Shown piece by piece: positions 36,294-47,778 of a stretch of 64,000 nucleotides of DNA. Every line of letters begins with the position of its first letter. Within the stretch, counting starts at the first letter, position 1. This stretch comes from Xylogone sp. PMI_703. Its lineage: Eukaryota; Ascomycota; Leotiomycetes. Position numbers and translations under genes: made by a program. Under the pieces are notes generated by a model. The model was not told the origin of the DNA, did not search any database, and was given only the letters and a program-made list of their open reading frames with translations. The stretch covers positions 4,030,001 to 4,094,000 of the forward strand of contig JAJTUQ010000001.1 in NCBI GenBank assembly GCA_021399445.1, read 5' to 3'.

Positions 36294-36965
36294 ATGTTCT
36301 TCCTGTACAATTTAGAGAGGCAGGTTACTCTGCACCCATCCTACTTCGGCCGAAATATGCATGAGTTGGTTACAGGCAAGCTACTGAAGGATGTAGAGGG
36401 TACTTGCACCGGCCGATACTTCATCATCACTATCATGGACACATTCAACATTTCCGAGGGGAGGATTCTACCAGGCAGCGGGTTGGCGGAGTTCACCGTT
36501 GGATACCGTGCTGTAGTTTGGAGACCTTTCAAAGGCGAGACTGTAAGAGAAGCTGGCTTGACTTGTCGGTCGCTCCTGGCTGATACGGTTTAGGTTGATG
36601 CAATCGTCACTTCCGTTAATCAAGTCGGTTTCTTCGCTGATGCTGGCCCACTACCACTATTCGTCTCTGCTCATGTTAGTCAGGAAGTCCTGGGTTACTT
36701 GAGAAATACTAACTCTTTGGGTAGCTCATTCCTCCGGACATCAAGTTCGACCCGAACGCTACACCACCACAATTCACAAACAATGAGGATTCAGTAATTG
36801 AGGTCGGCACACACGTGCGCGTGAAGCTAATCGGTACCCGAGCCGAAGTGGGTGGAATGTATGCTATTGCTAGCATTAAGGAAGATTACTTAGGGTGAGT
36901 GGTTATGGTAGTACGACGGTCAACTTTAACTAATCTTGCTGGTTAGATGTCTGCAAGCATCATGA
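36294..36965 (+). CDS. RPB7: RNA polymerase II subunit Rpb7
   Basis: Four exons, 36294-36542, 36594-36674, 36725-36894 and 36947-36965, with introns of 50-52 nt, give 172 aa, the usual length for Rpb7. With Rpb4 it forms the stalk of RNA polymerase II and contacts nascent RNA. The N-terminal RNP-like domain begins [19 protein letters not shown] and includes [18 protein letters not shown] and [20 protein letters not shown]. The C-terminal OB/S1-like domain covers [32 protein letters not shown] and the end [15 protein letters not shown]. The final exon is only 19 nt and encodes the last residues after EDYLG. All joins keep frame and match the highly conserved family. Simple single-frame gene finding sees only the first exon. 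Confidence 0.95.
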
Positions 36966-37744
36966 TACTATTGTTAGAATGGTGCTTTCGGGGGGCGGAT
37001 ATATCAAACTACAAAGCCCGCTTTTGGTGGCTTAAGAATTCTCATAATGCATTTCATTATGAGTTCTACAGGATGCTGCAACTCAAAATGACGGTAAAAG
37101 TCAGGTTAAATATCTGGTTGAGAGGGAAGCAGTGGGCACCCTTTTTAGCTAGTGGTTATGATTTAGTGAATCGTGATACACAGTGATGCAATAGTGCGGT
37201 GCAGCCTGCCCTTCGGCTCTTTGGGGGAATAGACCAGGTTTAATCTCGACTTTCTTCGATTAGCAGTCTAAATTGTAATTCCTGTGGCCTAGGTCTAAGT
37301 AGTTCTTCGAATAGGAATTTATTCATCCTATTGGTTTTTAAAATGCTTTAGTGCTTTTTTGCGATATACAAAACACGATTGAGAAGGCCTCTCAGTCCAG
37401 TTCCAAATTTTGCAATACGCGCGTGCTTGGCTCATATCTCTTCACCTTTAGAAATTCTACCTGTGTGGTCGCCCAGTGCTGAAGATATCTCCACTTGACT
37501 TTTCAAACTCCCCACATTCTACATATTCACAAATTTCTAACTTCCCACATCTACATATAACTTTTCTAAAAATATGTCTCCCATCAATTTACGCAGTGAT
37601 TCATCAAAGAAGATCAATTCTGATACTTATCGTGAGAGGCTCACGCACTCGCAATAAAGTGACCACACTGGTCCTAACATTTCCACCTTTCAACGACTTT
37701 AGTTTTCGTTTCACAACCTTCACACTACTATATTAATTTACAAA
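36966..37744. other. Intergenic
   Basis: RPB7 3' UTR and upstream region of the next gene. Open frames at 36947-37186 and 37476-37736 are not supported. Confidence 0.55.
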
Positions 37745-39514
37745 ATGTCCGTCGAATTCCCTCCAGGATACTGTCCAGGAGGATATTCAAATGTGGATAG
37801 AATAGTTGCCAGATCTGAACGCCATCGTGGAGTTTTCAGACCAGTTCTGCAAAATCCAGCTGCTCACCTTGAGGTTCTACGCAACCCCACTCACCCTTTG
37901 GCGCACAATGACGACTACCTCTCTCCGGCTCTTCATAACTCATCTGAGATTTATCTCAACCGTCTCACTGCCCAGGCAGATGATATCCCACCTTGGCTTC
38001 TAACCAACCAGTCAGTTGAAGTCAGCAAAAATTGGCGTGGCTTCCAAGACGTCCTTAACAGCCGATGTGCTACATTCACTCTCAAGCCGAAGCGAATTGA
38101 CAAGAAAGAAGCATTAGCAAGTGATGCAGAAAGCTATTCGGAGTATCTTGAGGATCTAAACGAAGCTATCAAAACCGAAATGGACGAGAAAGGCTGGGAC
38201 TTTACCCGTAAAGAGTGGATGGATATTAATGATTCAGTTCACAAAGAAAAAGCAATGAAATATGCAGCATCATCTGAAGATGAAAGCTCCGGCATTGATA
38301 TTGTATTCGGCGCAGATTCCTCTGAGGATGAATGCTCTGATATTGATGTTGTATTCGAGGAAGATTCTTCTGAGGATGAGTCTGACGACGAAGATGCAGT
38401 TGCCTCTGAGGAAGACCCGGTTAATCAAGCGGCAACTTCCTATTCTGACAACCACAACTCCTTCCGGATTGACTCTGAAGCAACCTCAAACGATTTGGCA
38501 GGTGCAGGAGACCTGGGCATTATCATGGAGCCCAAGCCTGTCCGCGCGCTTGCCACTATCATCGGCTCGCCACCACGAAGCTCTTCAAAGAGTGATGTCT
38601 CTCTCTCGACTATCTATGAAATGGAGTCTCTTGAGTTTAGCCTAACTACCTCAGAATCTGATAAAGAAAGTGCGATTACACAGTACACGGCTCCTATGAC
38701 TCCTAAACTTCAAAGTGCTCAGTTTGGCAGCATGCCCACTCTTGCGACATATGATCGACCGTGTTATGATTCATCCATCTCCTCAGAGAGCGAGGTAGAC
38801 ACGGACTCCGACAGCGACAGTGATGACGATGATGATTCTTACTTCTCACCTGCTAAGGCAAAACGTGAGCGTTACTTGAAGGATTTCAGAGAGAGTCGCC
38901 TTTCAGCTCAAACCAAGCTCGCAATGCAAGCCGAGGCCAATAAAAAGATGGCGCAAGAAGACGCGGAGCGGTTCAAGGCAATACAGAAGGACCGGCAAAG
39001 AAGAGAAGTCGAGATCAATACCATTTGTAATGTTGTCAGTCTCCAACTCAGAATGGACCTGGAGAACATTCGCCTGACTTCCGCCTCCCCCGACGCAATA
39101 ACCTACAAGAATGAATCCGGATCCAAGGAAGTTCATTTCGTCCGCGGTATTATCAACACACTTTTTGCAGATGAGGGACGTAACGAGTTGATCAATACTT
39201 GCACCACACGACTTGTCGACGACGGCAACTGGAAACTCCTTGAAGACCCACTCACCATTGAAGAATACCTACACGACAGGTCCGAGGAAGAGCTCCAAGA
39301 ATGGTCAGACACAAGAAGAAGATTCATTGAGCAGGAGCGCAAACCCAACGATGGAGAGTCTGGCAGGATGGAACTTTTCGATGAGGCTAAGAGACGCATG
39401 CAGAATGAATTTATTTGGGATGTTGTTAATGACGAGTTGCAGAAGCTGGAGAACCTCGAAAGTACCAACGGCGGTGACAGCGACGACGACGACGACGACG
39501 ACCGCGATTATTAG
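37745..39514 (+). CDS. Acidic repeat-containing hypothetical protein
   Basis: Intronless, 589 aa; I do not recognise a family. The N-terminal ~150 residues are mixed and could be folded (FPPGYCPGGYSNVDRIVARS at the start). From residue 175 come two full 16-residue repeats and a partial third (consensus SSEDExSxIDIVF, residues 175-190, 191-206 and from 207), very acidic. A second acidic run, TDSDSDSDDDDDSYFSPAKA, lies near residues 355-375, and the protein ends in a Gly-Asp-rich tail with seven Asp in a row. Between them is a long charged helix (YLKDFRESRLSAQTKLAMQA onwards, about 380-425) likely to form a coiled coil, followed by an alpha-helical region. The repeated SSEDE pattern resembles CK2-type phosphorylation sites. 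A nuclear or chaperone-like role is only a guess. Confidence 0.7.
   Translation: MSVEFPPGYCPGGYSNVDRIVARSERHRGVFRPVLQNPAAHLEVLRNPTHPLAHNDDYLSPALHNSSEIYLNRLTAQADDIPPWLLTNQSVEVSKNWRGFQDVLNSRCATFTLKPKRIDKKEALASDAESYSEYLEDLNEAIKTEMDEKGWDFTRKEWMDINDSVHKEKAMKYAASSEDESSGIDIVFGADSSEDECSDIDVVFEEDSSEDESDDEDAVASEEDPVNQAATSYSDNHNSFRIDSEATSNDLAGAGDLGIIMEPKPVRALATIIGSPPRSSSKSDVSLSTIYEMESLEFSLTTSESDKESAITQYTAPMTPKLQSAQFGSMPTLATYDRPCYDSSISSESEVDTDSDSDSDDDDDSYFSPAKAKRERYLKDFRESRLSAQTKLAMQAEANKKMAQEDAERFKAIQKDRQRREVEINTICNVVSLQLRMDLENIRLTSASPDAITYKNESGSKEVHFVRGIINTLFADEGRNELINTCTTRLVDDGNWKLLEDPLTIEEYLHDRSEEELQEWSDTRRRFIEQERKPNDGESGRMELFDEAKRRMQNEFIWDVVNDELQKLENLESTNGGDSDDDDDDDRDY
38267..38410 (+). repeat. Tandem 48-nt coding repeat (three units)
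   Basis: Units at 38267-38314, 38315-38362 and a diverged third at 38363-38410 encode the 16-residue SSEDE/IDIVF repeat of the acidic protein. In-frame units of this kind can vary in number between strains. Confidence 0.65.
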
Positions 39515-40205
39515 TTCCAAAGCTTCAATGAAGCGATACGGAACTTGAGACGAGCCTTAGTCCTAGCTTACGGCATTTCTCCTGCCCGCAGGCATACTCG
39601 ATCTCTTCAAAGCCTTATTTCATCTTGATGTGATCGAGCATTTGCAACGATTGCTAGAAGGAAGGCATATTTGCATTATTCAGTAATGCTAACGACTTTT
39701 TTCCCCCAACTGATAGGGCGTTTTCTGAGCTTTTTTCTCTTTTACTTTAATTAGGATGGCAGGTTGCATGGAATGAATTTGATGGCCAGTTTCAGTTCTT
39801 GTTATCAAGAACAAGACATATCAGCGGTGGAAGCTTTTACAGGAAATGGCGTGTATAATAAAAAAGAGATACCCAAGTTTTATGGATCGGCGGGATGGAA
39901 CGAATGATACCCAATAGTATAGCATGGCACAATAAAGACAATCTTTTTTCAAAACAGACGTTTCTTTCTTGACATTTCCTAGACATAAAAAATGTATACA
40001 ATAAAACATAAGACGCGTTACTGGTACACATGAAAAAAGAGAAAGAAGCTCGTCTGGGATCTATGGTAACAAAAGGAAAAGAGAATATAGGATCGGTTGA
40101 AAAAGTAACCCCATATTCATATGAGTAAAGTCCATTCCAACCCCTATCCCATATATTACCCCCAAAATCTACTTGCTTGAACTAGAGGAATCCTCCATGG
40201 ATCGA
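39515..40205. other. Intergenic between convergent genes
   Basis: 3' regions of the acidic protein gene and VPS10. Nothing else is visible. Confidence 0.6.
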
Positions 40206-43200
40206 TCATTGCACCTCATCATCACTCTCATCACCGAGTAATTCCCCTTCGTCATCATCTACAACAGCATAATCACCTCTACCTCTTGCGAAGCTGTCTC
40301 TTGTTGTGAATCTCCTGTTCTGTCCTCTGCCGAAAGCGTTAGTAGCGGAACGCCACAGGCTACTGGCGAGGAGTGGTAGAGAAGCCGCTACTGCAGCGAC
40401 TCCTGCTACGACCATGACTGGATATTTGATGTACGGTTGCTCGCTATCAAAGGACGCTATATCAAAGTCAGGATATTGAAACCAAACGCTACCTTCAGAT
40501 AAGAAATGGAGGGAACTTACATTGCTCGCCCAATCTGATCTGGCCGAATTGCCTATTCCAGTTATTATAGACCCAGTATCCAGCCGCAGTACTAGCAATA
40601 ATGGGAATCATGATTGCAAAGAAGATGCCCCATCCAGAAATGCCACGACCCTTGTTGAACTCCTCATCCTTTCCAGGGCAAGGATGAGCTTTACTGACAT
40701 CGTATTCTGTACCTCCTTGGCAGGTAGTAAGAGGAATGCGACGGTAACCAGTGGGCTCGTAATATCCAAGAGCGTCAGGGTTATTTTTGCAAACCTCGGA
40801 ATGGTCTGGAGGGCTAAGGCCAGGAACAAGGGCACATGATCCATCAGTTTGGCGTTGATAATTGTAGTCGCTAGAGAAAAGTTAGCACAGAAATACAAGA
40901 AATTTGGGCACGCGAGCTTACCATTCATAATCCTGCCGAGTACAACTGCAGTTCTTCGCAATATTATGCAAGTGAGGGATTAGTCTGCCATTGTAGCAGT
41001 CCGAAGTAGTTCTCTTTCGGTGAAATTCTGAGATATGGCCAAAGAGACAGTTGTTCTTTTGTTTGGGATGGCTAGGTTGCCATAGGTAATAGTCTCCTCC
41101 CTCCACATCATTCTCATCCAAAACACACTGCTTGTCCGTGAGGCCGCTAAAGTCGACGTTGATGGTGACGAGCTTGCGATCAGAGTCTCGTCCCCAAAGG
41201 AGGAAGTTCCTTGCAGTGCTACTTGGCACAGTACTTATGTCGTCCACATTAACTTTGTCATCAGAGAATTTGTATTCAGTCCAGTTATCACCTTCGTCTA
41301 AGGTGTAGTAAAGGACATTGGTCGGTTCGCCGTCTCTTACGATGACGATGATGGACCCTTGATCGCCAAATTGCCACATGTGAGGGCCCTCCTTGACGAA
41401 TTTCCAAGTGATACCTGCATCGGTGCTCATAAAGGTATCCGCCTCCTTATAAGGACCCAAAGTAAGGCCAACATTTCCAACGCCCAGTACTAAACCAATA
41501 GCTGAGGCAGACGAGAAAGTATGAGATTTATCGCGCCTTTCGGTGAAACCATGAATGTTCAAGGAGCATTGCTCGAGATTACCCTTGCAATCAAATTTCT
41601 TTCCAGTAGGTACGGGGACATAATCCCATTCTGCGCCATCATTGTGAGTGATCACGGTCTTGAGCGCCTTGTCGTCTTTGTGCTTCCCTTTATAGTTCAT
41701 GACTATATTTGCAAGAGCGGCGCCTTCAATACCGGCAAGTTTCTCAAAGTCGACATAACCTGTTCCATCCCTATTCACGGCCTCCAAGCTCATCACGTAG
41801 GATGTTCCGTTCGAGTTACTCTTGATGATAGCACCATACTCAAACCCTCTCTCAGTGTTAGTAGTAACATGCAAGAAGACAGAGTGAGTGGAACTCTCGA
41901 GCACGGTGTAGGCCCGCTGATGAGGTACTTCGAATCCATAAGGGAATCGTGCGTCGGCGAAGGTCTTTCCGTCAACAGTAGCATCAACCTTCAAGGTATC
42001 ACGCTCTCCATCTTTTGAGGCAACTACGATGAATTCAGACATTTGAGCAAATTCAAGAATATTCTCAAAGTGAACCGTAGGTGGATCCTGGAAGAAGTTA
42101 TCACTAGAGACCAATCTCCATGGATTGTCTGGCTTGATCTCTTCTCTCTCATTGACTTCGCAGAAGATGAGCTTCTCATCACGCTTTTGGTTCTCTGCCT
42201 CCTTTAAAAACTCGCACTTCTTTACGTAGCGTTGTAGTAAATCCCATCTATCGCCTCTATTTGTTGAGATTGAAGCAACTGAGTGGCAGCCTTCATTACT
42301 GTCACAGCCAGTAGCGCCTATCCAGATGATCCAATCTTTATTTTTGGGGTGAAAGCTCATGACAAGTGGGTTGATATCCACAACAGGATGCGAATCAGAA
42401 ACTGGTGGGAACTCGGCTTTGAAAGACCGAATGTTGTTACCACGATCAATAGAGTAGAAAACTTTCTCGGAAGCTGTCAGGAAATACACAACATCGTTGA
42501 AGTATGGATGCGTGTATATCTGAATGATCTTCTCGCCTTTCAGGATTTCATCCCATGTTTTGCCATGGTTGCGAGAAATGAATACCTGCTGTTGTGATGT
42601 CCGCAGAATGATCGTTTCATCATTACCGGCGCTGACACCGGTACGCTCCAGGTATACTCTATTTGCAAAAAATTCGCCTTTGAAGGTCTGTTGTTTGTTG
42701 TCAACATTACCAGAAGCTGGCGTTCCTCCGATTGCTTCAGAGCACTTTCTCTCGACCGGATCATCCTTCTGCTTGTCAGAAGTTCTCTTGCACTCATTAC
42801 CTGGAATCAGTCTCCAGCCAGATGAGCCTTTGAATGTGTCATCCGCATTTTTGCATTCGCCTTGTGGGGCGATCAGGTTACCAGCTTGTTTGCACTCCTT
42901 ACGATCCTCACTCCTGACGAAATTATAGTCGCACTCGAAATCCGCATCTGTGCACTCACAAGGCTCTGAGATAGCTTGAGCTGGCTCAAACTCTTTCTTA
43001 ATGAAGCAGTCTGCGTCTGCCTTGCGTCGACGGAAGTATTGTTTATGGCCCATTACACAAGTTGGCTTACCATCTTCGTCAACTCTTGCATACCAATCTT
43101 CCATATCTTTATCCTTGCACTTGCCCTCGTGCATATCATCGAAGTCAATAACCATAATGTAACTCTTACTCTTCGACCCCTCGCCATCATCTATGGCCTC

Positions 43201-44897
43201 GAGTAAGAACTTGAGGCTGGAGGAATCCGGTGTAGTTGTCAGCTGAATGGGGGCCACTTTTGCGGGGAGCTTGACTGTATCCCAATCTTTTCCATGATTC
43301 AAAGAATAGCTGATCTCCTTGGTGTAATCGTCCTTGATGGCTACTAGGACAGAGCCCTGGTCTCCAAATTCGTATTTATGTGGCCCTGACAGAGCTTTGC
43401 GCCAAGTCAACCCAGCATCATCAGATACATAGAGATCGCCATCATTGTAGTCATCAAGATACTTTCCAGTATTTCCAACTCCCATTACGAGGCCAGGAGC
43501 GGGGCTTGAGAATACACGCCCGGAGTTTGACAAATCAGTCACCGAGTGGAGATGAAGATCGTCATCTCCAACTTTCAGGGGTTGAAATGTCCGTCCATCG
43601 TCGAAACTAATCTGCGATTTGATTTTCTTCTTCGCTGATTTCTCTTCAACGTCTTCCCAGTTGTCGACAGTATTAACCAAGACGATTCCCTGGATTCCAG
43701 CAACCTTCTCGAAGTCGACGAGGCCATAGGCATTTCTGTTCGTATGTTCAATGTTCCGGGTGAAGTAGGTTCCGTTAGAGTTACTACTGAATAGTACACC
43801 CATAGGAGCATCTAAACGGCTATTCATAACATCAACCTGGATGCTGTAGTTGGTTCCTTCGAGAATAGTGTATGATTCTTCGGTCAATTTGTGATCATGT
43901 GGGAATTCACCCCTGTGCCACTTGATCGCATCATCCGAGACGTACAAAGCCATTTCGTCGGTTCCTTCAGCGACCGCGGCCGTGACAAGGTATTTCTTCA
44001 CAACGGCGATGTTGACGATACCTTGGACCGTGCGTCCTGGCTCCAACTCCGGCTCGAATTCTTGGATATCACCACCACTGCTTTGGAAGTAGTCATCGGA
44101 GATCGCCAATCGATAATCTTTCTTCCAGGCAGAAAATAATCCCATAGTAATGCACAGAATCCGATTCTTGTCCATGTCCTTATCTCCCGTTGTAAAAAGT
44201 TCCGAAGATTTAGCCCAGTGACATCCCGCGGTATCCGTGCGGAGAGGTTTGGCATCAGTTTTAAACCCGTCGGTCGTATATGTAGCCTATTCAGAAACAC
44301 CAATTAGCAAAAGAACAGTATATTCTCTCCAAAAAAAAAATCTCCGATAAGAGAAGGAAAGGAGAAGGAAAGAGGAATCCAGAAACTCACCACCTCCCCA
44401 CAAAACAATCCCTCACAATCCATCCCATTGAAAATTATCCGATCAGGATCATCCGCATGAAAACTCAATGCTTCACGATACATACTGGGCTGCGGCGCTC
44501 CGGCATCGAACTCCCTCCACGTCTTCCCCCTATCCCCGGTAACCCAATGCTTTCTCTCCGAGCTAAACACGTACGCCCTCTCTTCATCAAATGGATGCAT
44601 CAGATACTCCACCACCTTCCCCTCCCCAGCATCCTTCAGCAAGTCCCAGCTCGCTCCCGCGTCCTCAGACCGATACATTGAGTGCTCGATCTCGTCGTAG
44701 AATAGCACAACTTCGGAGTTGGCAAAGTATTGCACGCTGACGGGCGCGTACTTGAAGTCGGTGCTTGATACGCTGGGAGCATCCTTCTTCGCCCACACAC
44801 CAACGCTGCTACTGCTGCTGAGCAGCGTTGTGGCGAGTAGAAGGCAGCGCCATGCTGCCGGGCCTACGCCAGCCTTCTCGTCAAGGCGGAACCTCAT
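40206..44897 (-). CDS. VPS10: Vacuolar protein sorting receptor Vps10 (sortilin family)
   Basis: Four exons, 44391-44897, 40922-44286, 40521-40870 and 40206-40456, give 1490 aa, normal for fungal Vps10. It carries soluble vacuolar hydrolases such as carboxypeptidase Y from the late Golgi to the prevacuolar compartment and returns by retromer. A signal peptide (LLLATTLLSSSSSVGVWA) is followed by two Vps10 domains: beta-propeller blades with repeated SxDxGxTW Asp-box-like motifs (SEDAGASWDLL, SNDAGLTW-like, DRGKTWREF), each domain ending in a Cys-rich 10CC module (for example PCECTDADFECDYNF, and CSCTRQDYECDYNY across the third exon join). A transmembrane helix (GWGIFFAIMIPIIASTAAGY) and a second hydrophobic segment (VMVVAGVAAVAASLPLLA) precede an acidic tail ending DDDEGELLGDESDDEVQ. 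Introns are 104, 51 and 64 nt. Confidence 0.95.
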
Positions 44898-45606
44898 CTT
44901 GGCTGATTGGAGGATGTGAAGAAACGCATGAAGGAATTCGGAAAAGCTGTTGTCTTTAGATGATTTCAGGAGGATGGGTCGAAGATAGATGTTTTAATTG
45001 TTGTTAAGGATGGTTTCTGGACCTAGATGTTGCGTTGCGTGTCTTTCTCTGGATGACGAGGGTTATTGATTGGGGCTAGCGCGAGCCGACCGGGGGGTTA
45101 CGCAAGGCTTCCGCTTCACTAATTAGGCCCGTGCCTGATTTGGGACCGGATCGTTCTTGGCATCAGAGCCTCTAGATCTTTTTGCTCCGGGAGCTTCCTA
45201 GAGCTACCAGAACAAGAATATCATGTCTCGACGTTACTGACATAATAAATACATCGACATTATTTCAATTTAGCTCATACAGGAGGAAGGTTTTATTAGA
45301 TTTTTGATCGTGTATGCAAACCACCACGCAATCAAATAAGGAAATGTGTTCGATAATTCAAGAAATGTCATTACTAAACTCATATATTCGAATCAAATGT
45401 CCAGTATGAGTAGAGTCTCATCAAAGTTATCCTAAATAATACGTGATACCGTTGTGTTGCGCTAATCCGCTCAGTTTGAATGGCAAGTCCTGCGCCCGCT
45501 AATAATACGACATCAAAAAAAGACTAAAGCAAAGAAATTATCTTCACTACTGCCCTCGTATAAGGGTATTGCAAAATGGAGTTATACCGGTACTGTAATC
45601 CCGTGA
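44898..45606. other. VPS10 promoter and 3' region of the next gene
   Basis: Noncoding, with no supported gene, RNA or repeat. Confidence 0.6.
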
Positions 45607-47778
45607 CTACGAGCTTTTTCTCTGTGAGCTCTTAAGCTTTGTCCAAAATCGCTTCAGACTGCCGTTCTCTTTATCTGGTGGGCCCCAACCATCCACACCC
45701 CCAAACGGACCCTTAACTGCCCCATATACCTCTTCTCGATCCATTGCAAGAGATGTGCCTCTGGAGTGGCTTTGCCTATTCTGCCATCCATATATAGCCG
45801 ATTCATCGGCCCGCAAATCTGGTCGTGTAAGTGTCATCCGGAGAGTCATTTCTCGATTCCCCGCGATAGCTTGAGCATAAGAATCCGGATGCCGCATGAG
45901 GTGAGACTTTGGTATTGCAAGATGGGTATAATCCGAAACGGCTTTGCTGTGTTTGGGACGGTTTAGGGACCCGGATGGTGTTGAATACTGGGACCGGAAT
46001 GAGTTGTCTAGTCCCATTGGCGTCAGAGGCGATTCCGGATCTAGCATCGAAGTATCATCCTCAAATAGTAGTCCTGAATCGTCAAAGAATGATTTGATAT
46101 TTTCTGATGAGGCTACCTTCTTTGGACCAAGATTCCTCGATGGTATTTTGGATGGGCTATTCTCCTTGTCTGCCCCTCCTTCTACAACTGCATCTAGCGA
46201 AGGAAATCCAAATTCAATAGCCTCGTCGAATTTCTGAGGCGATGCTAAGTATACACGAAGCTTTAATCGTGCTTCGGGATCTTGATAATGTGTAGCATTA
46301 GGGTCTATAGATGAGACGGAATCATGAACAGCGTGTTTGGGTGAGATGAGGGACATGGCGCGAGATTTTTGTCGGTTATGAGATTTGTGCATAGATTGGG
46401 GTCTCTGAGATACAGATTCGACTGGGGATGTGGCGCTCCGGCCAAAAGGGATCTTTGAAATAGACATTGTCCTCCGGAAAGAGGGACGTGTACTGCTTGA
46501 AGAAGTCGGGAGAACCGCTCCATCTAGATTGGCATGGTAATCATCCAGCATTAACCGCAGGTCGAGGTCTTCTTCCTCATCCATCCATCGAAAGCTATCT
46601 ATCATTGCGTCGGCCATAGTTGCTGATGACCCGGTGTAGGTTTGCTCAGTACCCGGACTGGTCTGGACAGATGACGGAGTAGGAGGAATAATCATCGACG
46701 TCAGATGGCGACTCGAACGGCGAGCTTTATACACTGCTTCATCCGCAGCGTCGAGAATAACACTTCCAGTCATACATCCAACTGGCCTGGGATGGTCTGT
46801 GTCCCTCGTGGATGTTCCAGATCGAGCCTTTTCGGGGAGAGTTAGAAACCAGGAGAAGTCATTGACTGACCCGAAGTACTGCCTGGACCCCCTCCGCGAT
46901 CTCCGGGCTGATGACAACCTTCGTCGAGGTTGGATAGCGGGGACACTCACGCCGCGGCGCTCAGCTATTGAGCTCTTGCGATGACTGGGAGGCAGTGGCA
47001 CATCGTCGAGCGGCGATGAGCAGGAAGCACTCTCTGCAAATCTCAGACGCTCCAGAGTCGAGAAGTACTACAAGAGAGGGGAAAGCGTTAGCCATGGCTA
47101 CTATTGCACACCTGATCGACGCAACGGGGGAATGCAAGCCTGAGGAGTTACAGCTAATGCGGGTGTTCAGCACGAGTACCTGCATAATCGAGCCCCATAG
47201 CGCTTGCTACAAATGCTGTGGGTGGTGCCGAAAAGGTTCGTCGCGCGTATTCACCGCCCTTCCGGCTACTGGTTGGTTGTCAGCTCGGGGGGCGAGCGCC
47301 TGCAGCATCGCTCCAGAAAATGTGACTCCGGGCGGCAGTAGCTTGAACCATCACAATCGACAACGTATGGTGAATAGCACGCCACGTCCTCGCTGGCTGG
47401 CTGCTCCCGAATTGAAGAATCCACCAGGGCAAGAAAAGATGGTGTTGTCAAGAGGAAATCACAGCTACAGTAGCCGGTTCTTACCTTTCGTCGGATGGCG
47501 ATGGGCAAGGCTGCGAACTCGTCCTCGGTAGTGGTGAAGCCCGTCATAGTCTTCATGTTTTTCCTATATCGTACTGGGGGCAAATCCTGGGCGGAGTGCG
47601 GTCGAAAGAAGCCATCTCGTCGAAAGGAGGATGCTGAGGAGAAGGAGGGCTGGTAGTTATGGGTGCTGCCGTTACTGTTAAGGTCTGACGTCGAGCTCGA
47701 GAAGTTGCTCCAAGAGGAGTAGAAGGGATCAGTTGACCGGCTGTGGGAGCTTTCCTGCTGGGGACGAATGGGTGCCAT
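45607..47778 (-). CDS. Conserved fungal protein of unknown function (Ser-rich)
   Basis: Exon 47485-47778 (MAPIRPQQESSHSRSTDPFY at its start, ATG at 47778) joins exon 45607-47067 over a 417-nt intron, giving 584 aa. The join rebuilds a compact conserved-looking block, EDEFAALPIAIRRKYFSTLE, followed by RLRFAESAS; the donor is GTAAGA and the acceptor has GCTAAC upstream and ends CTCTTGTAG. The product is mostly disordered, rich in Ser, Arg and Pro. Structured islands are SVNDFSWFLTLPEKAR, MIDSFRWMDEEEDLDLRLML, YLASPQKFDEAIEFGFPSLD and GREMTLRMTLTRPDLRA-like text near the C-terminus. I recognise it as a fungal conserved-hypothetical type but know no function. The frame is also open upstream of the chosen ATG to about 48288. 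The intron is long for this genome. Confidence 0.72.

Noticed and set aside
47266..47484. C-terminal part of the 340-codon open frame continuing past the donor at 47484
   Set aside because: It is retained intron: the join to 47067 rebuilds a coherent conserved-looking block, while the continued frame becomes Cys/Ser-rich text without a domain.
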